Shown piece after piece: positions 27,789 through 36,681 of a DNA stretch of 64,000 bases. Numbering within the stretch: the stretch's first letter is position 1; every line of letters begins with the position of its first letter. Source of the stretch: Pseudoalteromonas sp. Z1A8 (GTDB taxonomy: Bacteria; Pseudomonadota; Gammaproteobacteria; Enterobacterales; Alteromonadaceae); assembly GCF_011378855.1 (NCBI RefSeq), contig NZ_WTLB01000008.1:1-64000 (forward strand), given 5' to 3'. The notes below the pieces were generated by a model. That model saw only the letters and a list, made by a program, of their open reading frames with translations. It was not told the origin of the DNA and searched no databases. The translations under genes were made by a program, and so were the position numbers.

Positions 27789-28463
27789 ATGCAACTTACT
27801 TCACTACCAAACTCACTTCGACCTCGTGAAAAATTGATCGCAAAAGGGGCTAAAGCACTCAGTGACGCAGAGCTTCTTGCTATATTTTTACGAACAGGGT
27901 TACCGGGAATGAATGTAATTGAGTTGGCTCAGCATTTATTAAACGAGAATAAAACACTTCATAATTTGTTTAATGCAAGCATTGAGGAGTTTTGCTCTCA
28001 AAAGGGGTTAGGGACCGCTAAGTATGTTCAGCTACAAGCTGTGTTAGAGCTAAGCCAACGTTATATGCAGGAGCGTTGCCAACGAGACGCCGTGTTTAAT
28101 TCGCCAAACTCAGTTTACGATTACCTAACAATTCAAATGCGGGGCTTACAACAAGAAGTCTTTATGGTGTTATACCTAGATAGCCAAAATAGATTAGTAA
28201 AAGATGAAATACTTTTTTATGGCACAATTAATTCTGCCAGTGTGTACCCGCGTGAAGTGGTAAAAGCTGCCCTTAAAAATAATGCAGCCGCTGTTATTTT
28301 TGCGCATAATCATCCAAGTGGTATTGCAGAACCGAGCCAAGCAGACAAACTTATTACTAATAAATTGCAGCAAGCACTGCAATTGGTCGACATAAGTGTG
28401 CTCGATCACATCATTGTTGGTGGAGAAACGTGTGTTTCGTTTGCCGAGCGAGGCCTGATTTAG
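27789..28463 (+). CDS. radC: RadC/JAB-domain protein
   Basis: The 224-residue protein has an N-terminal helix-hairpin-helix-type region (SDAELLAIFLRTG) and a C-terminal JAB/MPN-like metalloprotein domain with the metal site AHNHPSGIAEPSQAD near residue 175 and an upstream Glu in KDEILF.GTINSASVYPREV. RadC was once linked to DNA repair, but its biochemical role is unsettled. It is divergent from coaBC and upstream of rpmB-rpmG, the standard order. Length and motifs are complete, so this is the chromosomal housekeeping form rather than a plasmid or island copy. Confidence 0.94.
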   Translation: MQLTSLPNSLRPREKLIAKGAKALSDAELLAIFLRTGLPGMNVIELAQHLLNENKTLHNLFNASIEEFCSQKGLGTAKYVQLQAVLELSQRYMQERCQRDAVFNSPNSVYDYLTIQMRGLQQEVFMVLYLDSQNRLVKDEILFYGTINSASVYPREVVKAALKNNAAAVIFAHNHPSGIAEPSQADKLITNKLQQALQLVDISVLDHIIVGGETCVSFAERGLI

Positions 28464-28737
28464 CTTTGTTAGATACAGAAGTGTGTTAAAAATGAGCTGT
28501 TTAACGTGTTTTGGCAAATTAGTTTAATTTAAATGCAGTTTTTACTTTCCCTAAGGGCATTCGATCTTTATAATTAGCCGCTATCAAATTTACATATATG
28601 AGCTGATTGGATAGATCAGTGTTTGATCTTTGCCTGTAAAAGCTGTATAAAGAGCGCCCTTCGATTTATCTCTAGGGCGGAAATACACGGCCTTAGATTA
28701 AATTAAGCTCGAGCGAAGTTATTGGAGATATATAGAC
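28464..28737 (+). promoter_or_regulatory. rpmB-rpmG promoter region
   Basis: In this 274-base leader a sigma-70 promoter is clear: TTGATC at 28623-28628, a 17-base spacer, TATAAA at 28646-28651 and the discriminator GAGCGCCC. Transcription should start near 28658, leaving a leader of about 80 bases. The layout and discriminator closely match the rplU promoter in this window. Confidence 0.7.
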
Positions 28738-28974
28738 ATGTCTAAAGTATGTCAAGTTACAGGTAAGCGTCCTGCGGTTGGTAATCACCGTTCACACGCG
28801 AGAAACGCGACTAGACGTCGTTTCCTACCTAACCTACAAACACACCGTTTTTGGGTTGAAAGTGAAAAACGTTTTGTAACATTACGCACTACTACTAAAG
28901 GTATGCGTATTATCGATAAAAAAGGCATCGACACGGTTCTTACAGAAATCCGTGCTCGCGGCGTTAAAGTTTAA
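28738..28974 (+). CDS. rpmB: 50S ribosomal protein L28
   Basis: bL28 is a structural protein of the large subunit. The 78 residues start [21 protein letters not shown], with the usual [18 protein letters not shown] segment. The length matches gammaproteobacterial L28. It lacks the CxxC zinc motifs seen in some bacteria, as is normal here. A GGAG-type site precedes the ATG, and rpmG follows after 11 bases. Confidence 0.97.
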   Translation: MSKVCQVTGKRPAVGNHRSHARNATRRRFLPNLQTHRFWVESEKRFVTLRTTTKGMRIIDKKGIDTVLTEIRARGVKV

Positions 28975-28985
28975 GGATCTGAATC

Positions 28986-29141
28986 ATGCGCGATAAAATC
29001 CGTTTAGTTTCAACTGCCGGTACTGGTTTTTTCTACACTACTGACAAAAACAAACGTAACATGCCTGAGAAGATGGAAATCAAAAAGTTTGATCCAAAGA
29101 TTCGTAAACATGTTCTTTTTAAAGAAGCTAAAATTAAGTAA
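28986..29141 (+). CDS. rpmG: 50S ribosomal protein L33
   Basis: bL33 is a 51-residue large-subunit protein. My own translation starts [19 protein letters not shown], continues with [17 protein letters not shown] and ends in EAKIK, which is the E. coli-type L33 without the zinc-binding Cys pairs. Only 11 bases separate it from rpmB and an intrinsic terminator follows, so rpmB-rpmG is a two-gene operon. Confidence 0.97.
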
Positions 29142-29161
29142 TTTTAGTTCTTTTAGAATTT

Positions 29162-29188
29162 AAAAACCCAGCTTAGGCTGGGTTTTTT
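29162..29188 (+). terminator. Intrinsic terminator of rpmB-rpmG
   Basis: The stem AAAAACCCAGC (29162-29172) / GCTGGGTTTTT (29177-29187) has a TTAG loop and a T-run. Confidence 0.92.
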
Positions 29189-29219
29189 GTTTTTAAAAAT
29201 ATGATTAGGGAATTGATAT

Positions 29220-29250
29220 AAAAAAACCTCGTTGGCATAACCAACAAGGC
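29220..29250 (-). terminator. Intrinsic terminator of ppaC
   Basis: On the minus strand CCTTGTTGG pairs with CCAACGAGG (one G-U pair; plus-strand 29241-29249 and 29227-29235) and is followed by a U-run. It lies about 30 bases after the ppaC stop. Confidence 0.8.
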
Positions 29251-29276
29251 TTTTAAGTCAAAAAACGAAAACACAA

Positions 29277-30203
29277 TTAGATTTTTGTGAATGCATCTTG
29301 TAGTGGTGGTACTACTTGCTTTTTACGGCTCAGTACACCCTCTAACCATACTTTATCATTTTCTGGTTTTACGCCATAAGCCTGCTCAACTAAGTTTGCA
29401 TCGTCAGATACAATTAGCATTTCTGAGCCTTCTTTCATTATATCGGTAAGCAGTAAAAATACCGAGTGGCGGTTGCCCTCAACTTTTAGCTTAGCAATAT
29501 CGGCTGCAAGGTCTGCTTTAATATCGTCAAAAACAGCAAGGTCGATTACTTCTAATTGGCCAATGCCTACTAGGTTACCGTTCATGTTGAAGTCTTTAAA
29601 GTCACGCATTACTAAATCACGTGCTGGTGTGTCTTCTACCGCAGATTTAACGCGGAACATATCCATACCCAATTCTTTAAAGTCATCGATACCTGCAATT
29701 TCAGCAAGCGCTTCAACACATTTAATATCGGCAGTGGTACATGTTGGTGATTTAAATATGACTGTGTCGCTTAAAATTGCACACATCATAATACCCGCGA
29801 TGTCTTTAGGGATTTCTACGCTGTAGAAGTCGTACATCATTTTAATAATAGTGTTTGAACAACCAACAGGACGAATCCAGCATTCAAGCGGAGTAGATGA
29901 TGTTAAGTCACCTAATTTGTGGTGATCTACCACGCCAACAACGCGAGCTTGGTCGATATCATCGGGTGCTTGTGTTTTTTCTGTGTGATCTACAATATAC
30001 ACATCTTCACCCGCGTAGCTTAATTTAAGCTCTGGTGCTTCGAAGCCAAATTTATCAAGGATAAATTGAGTTTCAGGTGAAATTTCACCAAGACGAGTTG
30101 GAATTGCAGGCTCATCGATTTGGTTTTTTAAATAAGCCAGTGCAATTGCACCACAAATAGAATCTGAATCTGGGATTTTATGGCCCACTACATACATAGA
30201 CAT
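29277..30203 (-). CDS. ppaC: Manganese-dependent inorganic pyrophosphatase (family II)
   Basis: The enzyme hydrolyses pyrophosphate to phosphate in the cytoplasm. The 308 residues show the DHH-superfamily metal sites GHKIPDSDSICGA (residues 7-19), EDVYIVDHTE, GVVDHHKLGD and, in the C-terminal DHHA2 domain, SRKKQVVPPL. CBS domains are absent, so this is the short constitutive type. AAGGAG lies 8 bases before the first ATG, which supports the start at 30203 over the second Met. Family II PPases are common in marine gammaproteobacteria such as Vibrio and Shewanella, in addition to or instead of Ppa. Confidence 0.95.
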   Translation of the reverse strand: MSMYVVGHKIPDSDSICGAIALAYLKNQIDEPAIPTRLGEISPETQFILDKFGFEAPELKLSYAGEDVYIVDHTEKTQAPDDIDQARVVGVVDHHKLGDLTSSTPLECWIRPVGCSNTIIKMMYDFYSVEIPKDIAGIMMCAILSDTVIFKSPTCTTADIKCVEALAEIAGIDDFKELGMDMFRVKSAVEDTPARDLVMRDFKDFNMNGNLVGIGQLEVIDLAVFDDIKADLAADIAKLKVEGNRHSVFLLLTDIMKEGSEMLIVSDDANLVEQAYGVKPENDKVWLEGVLSRKKQVVPPLQDAFTKI

Positions 30204-30321
30204 TGACGGAACTCCTTTAAATTTGCCGATATTCTAACAAAGTCTGCGGCCTTTAACATATAGACAGCGCAATTAAGTTTTAGTTACACTTTAAAATCTT
30301 GAATTTACTAGGTGTATTAAT

Positions 30322-30837
30322 ATGCGACTGGGCCGTAAAGGTTGGAACAACGTTATAATATTTTCGATGTTGATTATGATCTTCTTCTTAAATGGCTGGC
30401 ATAAGCAACTTTTTGGAGGGGAGGATAAACCAACATTACAAGCCGTACTCCCCCAGCAAAGTTTTGTACTGACACTGCAATTTGTTGATCAAAAAATTGA
30501 GCGAATAGGAACAAGCTGGCGTACAACCCCACTACAAAAAGACATACCGCTTGTGTGGCAAGCATCTGAGCAGCAACTTAGTGATTTAATTAACCAATGG
30601 CAAAGCGCGCAGTTAATGGGCGTTAACGAATCTGTTGTTTTTAATCCTAATGAGCCTTTATATGTTGCTACATTTGAGTTGGCTGGCGAGAGTTTACCTT
30701 GGGTTTATTTGCTTTATAAAGGCGATGGGCAATATTACTTACTCGAAAAGAGTAGCCAACGAATACTCGCACTCGATTTAAAAACTGCACAGCAGTTATT
30801 TCCTAGTTTTGATTTTTCACAAAGTGAGTCTAATTAA
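30322..30837 (+). CDS. Membrane-anchored hypothetical protein upstream of mutM
   Basis: The 171-residue product has one N-terminal transmembrane segment (about 11-25, VIIFSMLIMIFFLNGW) and a periplasmic-looking C-terminal domain rich in Gln and Leu. There is no Cys or catalytic motif. I do not recognise a characterised family; small proteins of this type precede mutM in related marine bacteria from memory. Its stop and the mutM start share one base (TAATG), so the two are translationally coupled, though a direct role in DNA repair is unlikely for an exported domain. Confidence 0.75.
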   Translation: MRLGRKGWNNVIIFSMLIMIFFLNGWHKQLFGGEDKPTLQAVLPQQSFVLTLQFVDQKIERIGTSWRTTPLQKDIPLVWQASEQQLSDLINQWQSAQLMGVNESVVFNPNEPLYVATFELAGESLPWVYLLYKGDGQYYLLEKSSQRILALDLKTAQQLFPSFDFSQSESN

Positions 30838-31646
30838 TGCCTGAATTACCAGAGGTAGAAGTGAGCCGAATGGGCATCACTCCCCACATACAAAACCAAG
30901 TAGTTACTAAGGTAAATATTTACAATGCCAGTATGCGCTGGCCAGTGCCAGATGACGTGTATCAACTTGAAGGGCTAATTGTTACTAGTATTGAACGACG
31001 AGCTAAATATTTACTTTTACACTGTGAGCTTGGAAGCACTATTTTACACTTGGGTATGTCGGGTAATTTACGTGTTGTAGAAAAAAATGAGCCGCTTAAA
31101 AAACATGACCATGTTGAGTTTATTTTTGGCAACGGTAAAGCACTGCGCTTAAACGATCCTCGTCGCTTTGGTTGCTGCTTATGGCAAGAGCGAGGTGAAG
31201 TGCATAAGCTACTCTCTAAGCTTGGCCCTGAGCCGCTTACCGATGATTTTTTTGCTAAACGCGTGTACGAACAGTCGCGCAATAAAAAAGTACCCGTAAA
31301 GCAATTTATTATGGATAACGCAGTGGTGGTTGGTGTTGGTAATATTTACGCGAATGAATCGTTATTTAAAGCGGGTATACATCCAAAGCGAGAAGCGGGA
31401 AAAGTATCGCTCAAACGTTATCAAGCACTTATCCCTATTATAAAAGACACGCTTGCTGCGGCTATAATACAAGGTGGTACAACGCTTAAAGACTTTGCAC
31501 AAAGTGATGGTAAACCAGGGTATTTTGCTCAAGAGTTATTAGTATATGGGCGCAAAGGCAAGCCATGTATGACGTGTGAAAACGAATTGGAAGAAATTAG
31601 ATTGGGGCAGCGCAGTACTATTTTTTGCTCAAATTGCCAAAAGTAG
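30837..31646 (+). CDS. mutM: Formamidopyrimidine-DNA glycosylase
   Basis: The enzyme excises 8-oxoguanine and formamidopyrimidines and nicks the abasic site by beta,delta-elimination. The 269 residues begin MPELPEVEVSRMG, where Pro2 is the catalytic nucleophile and Glu3 the acid. A Lys near residue 57 (RRAKYLLLHC), the helix-two-turn-helix VVVGVGNIYANE and a C-terminal zinc finger (CMTCENE...IFCSNCQK, four Cys) complete the Fpg fold. All catalytic residues are present. A bidirectional terminator follows after a stretch of AGTTATCT-like repeats. Confidence 0.96.
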   Translation: MPELPEVEVSRMGITPHIQNQVVTKVNIYNASMRWPVPDDVYQLEGLIVTSIERRAKYLLLHCELGSTILHLGMSGNLRVVEKNEPLKKHDHVEFIFGNGKALRLNDPRRFGCCLWQERGEVHKLLSKLGPEPLTDDFFAKRVYEQSRNKKVPVKQFIMDNAVVVGVGNIYANESLFKAGIHPKREAGKVSLKRYQALIPIIKDTLAAAIIQGGTTLKDFAQSDGKPGYFAQELLVYGRKGKPCMTCENELEEIRLGQRSTIFCSNCQK

Positions 31647-31716
31647 TTATCTAGTTATCTAGTTATTTGAATATTTAGTTATGTAAATTTTTTCGATTCT
31701 AAATTTAATGATATTT

Positions 31717-31743
31717 AAGGGCCAGCTTTAAAAGCTGGCCCTT
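31717..31743. terminator. Bidirectional terminator, mutM / DUF3299 operon
   Basis: A perfect 13-bp stem has arms at 31717-31729 and 31731-31743 (AAGGGCCAGCTTT / AAAGCTGGCCCTT), with T or A following on each side. Confidence 0.88.
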
Positions 31744-31747
31744 TATT

Positions 31748-32248
31748 TTAAAGCTCGAACGGTGCTACACCGACCGCTTTCATTTTATATCCTACCTGCG
31801 CTATTTCGCCCGACCATGTTTGTGTACTTATGACTCCAGTTACAACAATTGCGTCGTATAGGCTATCTATTGGTACTCCACCTTTAATTGTTACATGGAC
31901 TATTTGATTTGGCGGTGGTGGTGGTACGTGTATACAGGCGCCAAAATAAGGGACGAGTAAAAACTCAGTAATGACTTCGCTATCGCCCTCAAGTGGTACA
32001 ACAAAGCCGGGTAAGCTTACCGATTGCCCATCAAGTGCTTTTACTACTGGTGCATCTAAATCGGGTTGCACCCAGTTTTGATCACTACCTTCGTGATTAG
32101 CTTGTGCTTGAGTGTCTATTTGCACGTGGTTTTTAGGGATTAAGTCTTCCCAAAAAATTTCTTTTGGTGGATTGGCACTGCTTATAAAGCTTATAAATAA
32201 TAAGCTAATACACAAGCTGTAATTAACTGCTGTTTTAAAAAATGTCAT
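31748..32248 (-). CDS. DUF3299 periplasmic protein
   Basis: The 166-residue product has a signal peptide (hydrophobic 10-24, cleavage near SSA) and the DUF3299 core LPGFVVPLEGD...FLLVPYFGACIHVPPPPPNQ, followed by a V-rich strand region. The CIHVPPPPPNQ loop, with Cys and His, is diagnostic and could bind metal. DUF3299 genes commonly follow a MacB/FtsX-type permease and ATPase; I recall this set as part of the zinc-regulated Zrg system of Vibrio. Here it is the last gene of a minus-strand operon, 14 bases after the permease. A metal-related role is plausible, not shown. Confidence 0.85.
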   Translation of the reverse strand: MTFFKTAVNYSLCISLLFISFISSANPPKEIFWEDLIPKNHVQIDTQAQANHEGSDQNWVQPDLDAPVVKALDGQSVSLPGFVVPLEGDSEVITEFLLVPYFGACIHVPPPPPNQIVHVTIKGGVPIDSLYDAIVVTGVISTQTWSGEIAQVGYKMKAVGVAPFEL

Positions 32249-32262
32249 AGAGTACCTAAAAA

Positions 32263-33504
32263 TTATGCTTTTATACTCATGCCATCGCTGAGTGAATAAA
32301 AATAAGCGCGAGTAGCGGGTATTAAGCCAATAATAAAACCGGCTGCCATAATAACGCCGATTAAGCCCAGTTCATAGTAAGAGAGCATTGTGATATTTAC
32401 GCTTATACCAGCATGACTTTGTAAGTAACCGCTGGCTGAAAAAATAACTAAATAGTAAAGCGCACTACCTACTAGGCAACCAAGTAAAGTGGTTAGTAGT
32501 GACTCAATACTTATAAGTGTAAATAAATGCCAAGGGCGAGCGCCTACCGAACGTAATATAGCAAGTTCGCGACGACGCTGACTTAAATTTGCAAGCAATG
32601 TCGTTAGCATGCCAAGTAGGCTTACTAACACGACAACAGCTGAGAATAGTAAAAGTATTTTTTCTACTATGGCGAGCATTTCCCATAACTCTTTAAGTGT
32701 TACGGTTGGCATAATGCCAAGCAGGGCTTCTGGCTTATATTGATTTATATTGCGCCTAATTTGTAGTGTGTACAAAGGCGAATTAAATCCCATTAAAAAT
32801 GCTGTAATTTGTTTTGGATGACCCGTTAAATCATTATGCTTTTCGTGTTCAGCGTGAGCTGGACTTGAACCGCCGTGAATTAAATCGATTGCAGCTAAAG
32901 GTATATGCAATGTTTTATCAACAGGCGTGCCTGTTGGATTTAAAATGCCGACGATTTTAAATGGGTTGTCGTCATGATGATGAAAGCTGGTATTACCCAT
33001 ACCGTGCGATATAACAATAGAGTCGTTAAGTTTATAACCTAATTTATTTGCAACTTCACTACCTAGCACCACTTCGTTAATTGCAGCAAAAGGGTGGCCT
33101 TTGTTAAAGGTTAAACTTTGTTTTTTTGCAAAGCGATAATGGCTAAAATAATCAAGTGTTGTGCCTAGTACCGCTTGGCCTTTATGGCTGTCGCCTAGGC
33201 TTATAGGTATGCTCCATTTTACGCCTCGCTGACTTGTTATGTATTCATAACTTTTCCAGCTTACGCCGTTATTAGTATGGCCGATTCTAAATACCGAAGA
33301 AAGCAGCAACTGTATGTCGCCGGTACGTGCACCCACAATTAAATCAGTGCCCGAAATAGTATTACTAAAACTACTTTTAGCATCAATTCGTACACGCTCA
33401 ATACTTAAAAGTAGCATTACACTAATTGCGATAGTAAATAATGTAAGCAGTACACTTGCGCGGCGGTTTAATAAGCTTTTGTAAGCAAGTTTAGCGAGAA
33501 TCAT
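32263..33504 (-). CDS. ABC transporter permease, FtsX/MacB type
   Basis: This inner-membrane permease has 413 residues. One transmembrane segment lies near residues 16-36, a large periplasmic MacB-like domain follows (about 40-280), and three segments lie at about 285-310, 330-355 and 375-400. The cytoplasmic loop LSQRRRELAILRSVGARPWHLF is the standard coupling motif. The periplasmic domain has two His-rich patches (SFHHHDDN and AHAEHEKHND), which suggests metal binding. The stop-start overlap with the ATPase (ATGA, 4 bases) shows co-translation. FtsX/MacB-type permeases often power envelope processes rather than classical import. Confidence 0.9.
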   Translation of the reverse strand: MILAKLAYKSLLNRRASVLLTLFTIAISVMLLLSIERVRIDAKSSFSNTISGTDLIVGARTGDIQLLLSSVFRIGHTNNGVSWKSYEYITSQRGVKWSIPISLGDSHKGQAVLGTTLDYFSHYRFAKKQSLTFNKGHPFAAINEVVLGSEVANKLGYKLNDSIVISHGMGNTSFHHHDDNPFKIVGILNPTGTPVDKTLHIPLAAIDLIHGGSSPAHAEHEKHNDLTGHPKQITAFLMGFNSPLYTLQIRRNINQYKPEALLGIMPTVTLKELWEMLAIVEKILLLFSAVVVLVSLLGMLTTLLANLSQRRRELAILRSVGARPWHLFTLISIESLLTTLLGCLVGSALYYLVIFSASGYLQSHAGISVNITMLSYYELGLIGVIMAAGFIIGLIPATRAYFYSLSDGMSIKA

Positions 33505-34199
33505 ACTTGTTCCTGCAAGCTTATAAGGTCAATAGAGCGGTTAAATAAAGGCTTTAGTGTTTCATCGTGGCTCACAAATACCAGCGTACTATTAGATAAC
33601 TTTGCCTGCTCAAACAGTAGGTTTATAAAGCTTTCACGGTTATTTGTATCGAGTGCGGAGGTGGGCTCATCAGCAATTATTAATTCAGGGCTGCCTATAA
33701 ATGCACGAGCGGCAGCAACGCGCTGTTGCTGTCCAATACTAAGCTCTGCTACATCCTTATGATGGTACTGCGCAGTAAGGCCTAAAGCATTTAATAATCG
33801 TATGGCTTCTTGTTGTAATGCAGAGTTTTTATTTGATGACTGTTTTAATATTTTTTGTTTGCGGCTTTTTGAAAACTCACACCCAAGCGTTATATTTTCA
33901 ATAGGTGTTAAATAAGGGAGTAAGTTAAAGTTTTGAAAAATGTAGCCAATATGATCTGCTCTAAACGCATCACGGGTAGTATTGCTTAATGTAGTTAGAT
34001 TTTGGTCTAAAATTGATACCTCACCGCTAGTGGCTGTATTAATGCCAGCAAGAATCGCTAATAATGTCGATTTACCTGAGCCACTAGGACCGTGTAAAAA
34101 AATATGCTCACCTTTTTCAATAACTAGCTCGTTTATACTGAGCGTGGGTGAACTGTCGCTTTTATGCCATTTAAAAGTAACGTTTTTTAGATTTATCAT
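33501..34199 (-). CDS. ABC transporter ATP-binding protein (LolD/MacB-like)
   Basis: The 232-residue ATPase has Walker A GPSGSGKST (about 36-44), a Q-loop region FQNFNLLPYLTPIENI, the signature LSIGQQQRVAAARAF, Walker B LIIADEPTSALD and the switch His in VFVSHDE. It is the partner of the overlapping permease. It follows the glycerophosphotransferase-like gene by 7 bases, so the operon order on the minus strand is transferase, ATPase, permease, DUF3299. Confidence 0.93.
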   Translation of the reverse strand: MINLKNVTFKWHKSDSSPTLSINELVIEKGEHIFLHGPSGSGKSTLLAILAGINTATSGEVSILDQNLTTLSNTTRDAFRADHIGYIFQNFNLLPYLTPIENITLGCEFSKSRKQKILKQSSNKNSALQQEAIRLLNALGLTAQYHHKDVAELSIGQQQRVAAARAFIGSPELIIADEPTSALDTNNRESFINLLFEQAKLSNSTLVFVSHDETLKPLFNRSIDLISLQEQV

Positions 34200-34206
34200 T
34201 ATCTGG

Positions 34207-35277
34207 TTACCAACCCCAGTAGTTTAGATCTTTACGCATTTTAAGCTGTCTTATTATATTTAGTGGTTTGGATTTTAGTTTATCGTTACTTTGTAAAAAT
34301 TCATTAGCTGCATTTAATACGCGCTGGCTAGATTGACCATCGGTATACGGATGAAGTTCTTGGCAATAGCTTTCTATGTTTTGCATTAAATCACTAGGTT
34401 TAGTAAGCGCATGTTCAATAGCTGCTTCTACTTCATCAGCGTCGGTAATATCGAGTAAATGAGGAAGGGGCTTTTGATTACAAAACGTGACTACCGGTTT
34501 ACGTAGTAGTAAGAACATTAAAAGAACTGACGATGTATCGCACAGCATAACATCGGCTGCTTGGAGTAACGGCAATACATTATCGGTTTCAATAAATGTT
34601 AGATTTTCGTTACTCAGCGCTTTGTATTTATTAACCCATTCGGCAGGCATTTTAGGGTGAAACTGCATCAAAATACGCCATTTACCTTGTTCACTAAAAT
34701 GTTTTATTTGCTCATATAGTTTAGGAGCAAGTGACAGCTTCCGTGAAAAAGTAGAGCATATAAGTAAAGTGGGGCGAGAGTCGTCACTTATATAAGGGTT
34801 ATTTAAGGTATCGTTAAAAAGCGGATCGAGTGTTGGCCAACCGGTTTCAACTACTTTAAAGAAACCATGCTGCTTAGCTAGCTCTTTAAATCGGGTTGTT
34901 GTATTTGGCCCTTGCGTGCAATATAAATCGTAACAACCACGAATAGTAAAATGCCCACGATTACCTTCAGAGCTGCGTTTTTCAGAATTAAAACCATGAA
35001 ATACAGCTACTTTTTTACCCGGAATAAAGCCTGGGACTATATTTCCTGGTATAAATGTAATGTTTGGAGTCCAGCTTTTAACATCTTTAATTGTATCTAA
35101 ACGCTGCTCGTTTGCGGCTAAAAAGTTGGGGTTTACTTCGCTACCAGCTAAAAACCAACGTACTTCACCACCATGTGCCAATATCTGCGCCTGCAAAGGT
35201 CTCAAAATAGCGTACGAGTAATTTTGAGAAATATACATTAAGTATTTTTTATTTTTAGTGGCAGTTAAGTAGTTCAA
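34207..35277 (-). CDS. CDP-glycerol glycerophosphotransferase-like protein
   Basis: The 356-residue product resembles the TagB/TagF superfamily by VAVFHGFNSEKRSSEGNRGHF, YCTQGPNTTTRF, VVETGWPTLDPLF, a LMQFHPKMP segment and the donor-binding CDTSSVLLMFLLLRKPVVTF. Family members transfer glycerol-phosphate or related alcohol-phosphates onto surface polymers. No signal peptide or membrane anchor is visible. The start is probably a TTG at 35277, because AGGAG lies 6 bases upstream; the first ATG (35238) has no ribosome-binding site. It heads the ABC/DUF3299 operon, an association I cannot explain. The acceptor is unknown. Confidence 0.8.
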   Translation of the reverse strand: MNYLTATKNKKYLMYISQNYSYAILRPLQAQILAHGGEVRWFLAGSEVNPNFLAANEQRLDTIKDVKSWTPNITFIPGNIVPGFIPGKKVAVFHGFNSEKRSSEGNRGHFTIRGCYDLYCTQGPNTTTRFKELAKQHGFFKVVETGWPTLDPLFNDTLNNPYISDDSRPTLLICSTFSRKLSLAPKLYEQIKHFSEQGKWRILMQFHPKMPAEWVNKYKALSNENLTFIETDNVLPLLQAADVMLCDTSSVLLMFLLLRKPVVTFCNQKPLPHLLDITDADEVEAAIEHALTKPSDLMQNIESYCQELHPYTDGQSSQRVLNAANEFLQSNDKLKSKPLNIIRQLKMRKDLNYWGW

Positions 35278-35455
35278 GCTATCTCCTCAGGCTGGTTAGC
35301 ACATTAAGTTTACCCCATTGCGACCTGCTTATAAATATATGCCTTTATTTGTTTTAAGCATCCGATTGAGCTTTGAGGTTGGCTAGATTATTATACAGCT
35401 CATATAACCCCATACCATACTTTGCTCAAAGAGCATCCCTAACCCCGGAGATAGC

Positions 35456-36559
35456 ATGACTAGCTATAAAGTTTTAGACGTAAACGATGATTTACCCATT
35501 CGTACCAAAGGTGAAGTACACAGCGGTAAAGTTCGTTCAGTTTATTGGTTAACTGATGAAGACAGCGCGCGACTAATTAAAGATAAAGGTTACAAAGTGC
35601 CACAGGGTACTGAGCTTGCGATTATGGTTATTTCAGACCGAATCTCTGCATTTGATTGCATTTGGCAAGCTGAAAATGGTTTAAATGGCGTACCAGGTAA
35701 AGGTATAGCGTTAAACTCGGTTGCAGCCCATTGGTTTAAGTTATTTGATAAAGCGGGTCTTGCGGGTAACCACATTGTTGATATTCCGCATCCATATGTA
35801 TGGATTGTGCGCAAAGCCAGTACTGTAAAAGTAGAGGCAATTGCTCGCCAGTATATTACCGGTAGCATGTGGCGCGATTACGCTAAAGGCGTACGTAATT
35901 TTTGTGGTATTGATTTACCAGAGGGCTTAAAAGCCAATCAAAAACTTGATAGCGTTTTAATTACGCCATCAACAAAAGGTATTATTGAAGGCGTTGCCGA
36001 TATTCCGGCCGTCGATGATGTAAATATTACTCGCGCTAACATTACTAATAACTTAGATGTATTTAACTTTAAATCGGCAGATGATGTAACAAAATACGAA
36101 AAACTGTTAGTTGAAGGTTTTAAATTAATTAGTGATGAACTTGCTAAGCTTGACCAGATTTTTGTAGATACAAAATTTGAGTTTGGTTATGTAGAGGATT
36201 TAAATGGCGCACAGCAACTTATTTATATTGATGAAGTAGGCACGCCTGATTCGTCACGTATTTGGGATGAATCTGCTTATCAAGACGGTAAAGTTGTTGA
36301 AAACTCTAAAGAAGGCTTTCGCCAATTACTTATTAATAATGTGCCAGAGAGCGACGTATTATTAAATAAAGATCGCATGAGTGAGCGTGAGCAGTTAGCT
36401 AAAGATTATATTTTACCAGAATCAGTAATGCTTGAAGTGTCAAATACCTATGTTGGCATAGCGAGTAAAATTGTGGGTAAAGATATTGTGATCCCTGAAG
36501 ATCCTCGCCAAGAAGTAATTACTATTTTAGATAACGATTACGGATTAATTGTTAAATAG
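35456..36559 (+). CDS. purC: Phosphoribosylaminoimidazole-succinocarboxamide synthase, long form
   Basis: SAICAR synthase couples aspartate to CAIR with ATP in purine synthesis. At 367 residues it is the long form found in Vibrio and Shewanella, compared with about 237 in E. coli. Motifs include GKVRSVYWL (ATP loop), [39 protein letters not shown] and [18 protein letters not shown] lies just before the ATG. It stands alone. No PurR-like box was recognised in the upstream 175 bases. A perfect palindrome (AGCACTTAAGTGCT, 36561-36574) and an imperfect hairpin follow the stop. Confidence 0.95.
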   Translation: MTSYKVLDVNDDLPIRTKGEVHSGKVRSVYWLTDEDSARLIKDKGYKVPQGTELAIMVISDRISAFDCIWQAENGLNGVPGKGIALNSVAAHWFKLFDKAGLAGNHIVDIPHPYVWIVRKASTVKVEAIARQYITGSMWRDYAKGVRNFCGIDLPEGLKANQKLDSVLITPSTKGIIEGVADIPAVDDVNITRANITNNLDVFNFKSADDVTKYEKLLVEGFKLISDELAKLDQIFVDTKFEFGYVEDLNGAQQLIYIDEVGTPDSSRIWDESAYQDGKVVENSKEGFRQLLINNVPESDVLLNKDRMSEREQLAKDYILPESVMLEVSNTYVGIASKIVGKDIVIPEDPRQEVITILDNDYGLIVK

Positions 36560-36560
36560 C

Positions 36561-36613
36561 AGCACTTAAGTGCTAACAAAGCCAGTAACTAAGTCTTTAT
36601 TTTTAGTTACTGG
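36561..36613 (+). terminator. purC 3' palindrome and hairpin
   Basis: AGCACTTAAGTGCT (36561-36574) is a perfect palindrome. A second hairpin, AGCCAGTAACTAA with TTAGTTACTGGGCT (about 36579-36613), follows. There is little T after it, so termination would be weak. Confidence 0.45.
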
Positions 36614-36681
36614 GCTATAATTCTTGCAATTAGTGCTCGTCTCTAATTAACTTAACCTAACATTAATATTTAGGTGTTGTT

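Noticed and set aside
29473-29826. A 117-codon plus-strand frame
   Set aside because: It is antisense to ppaC, with no independent support.
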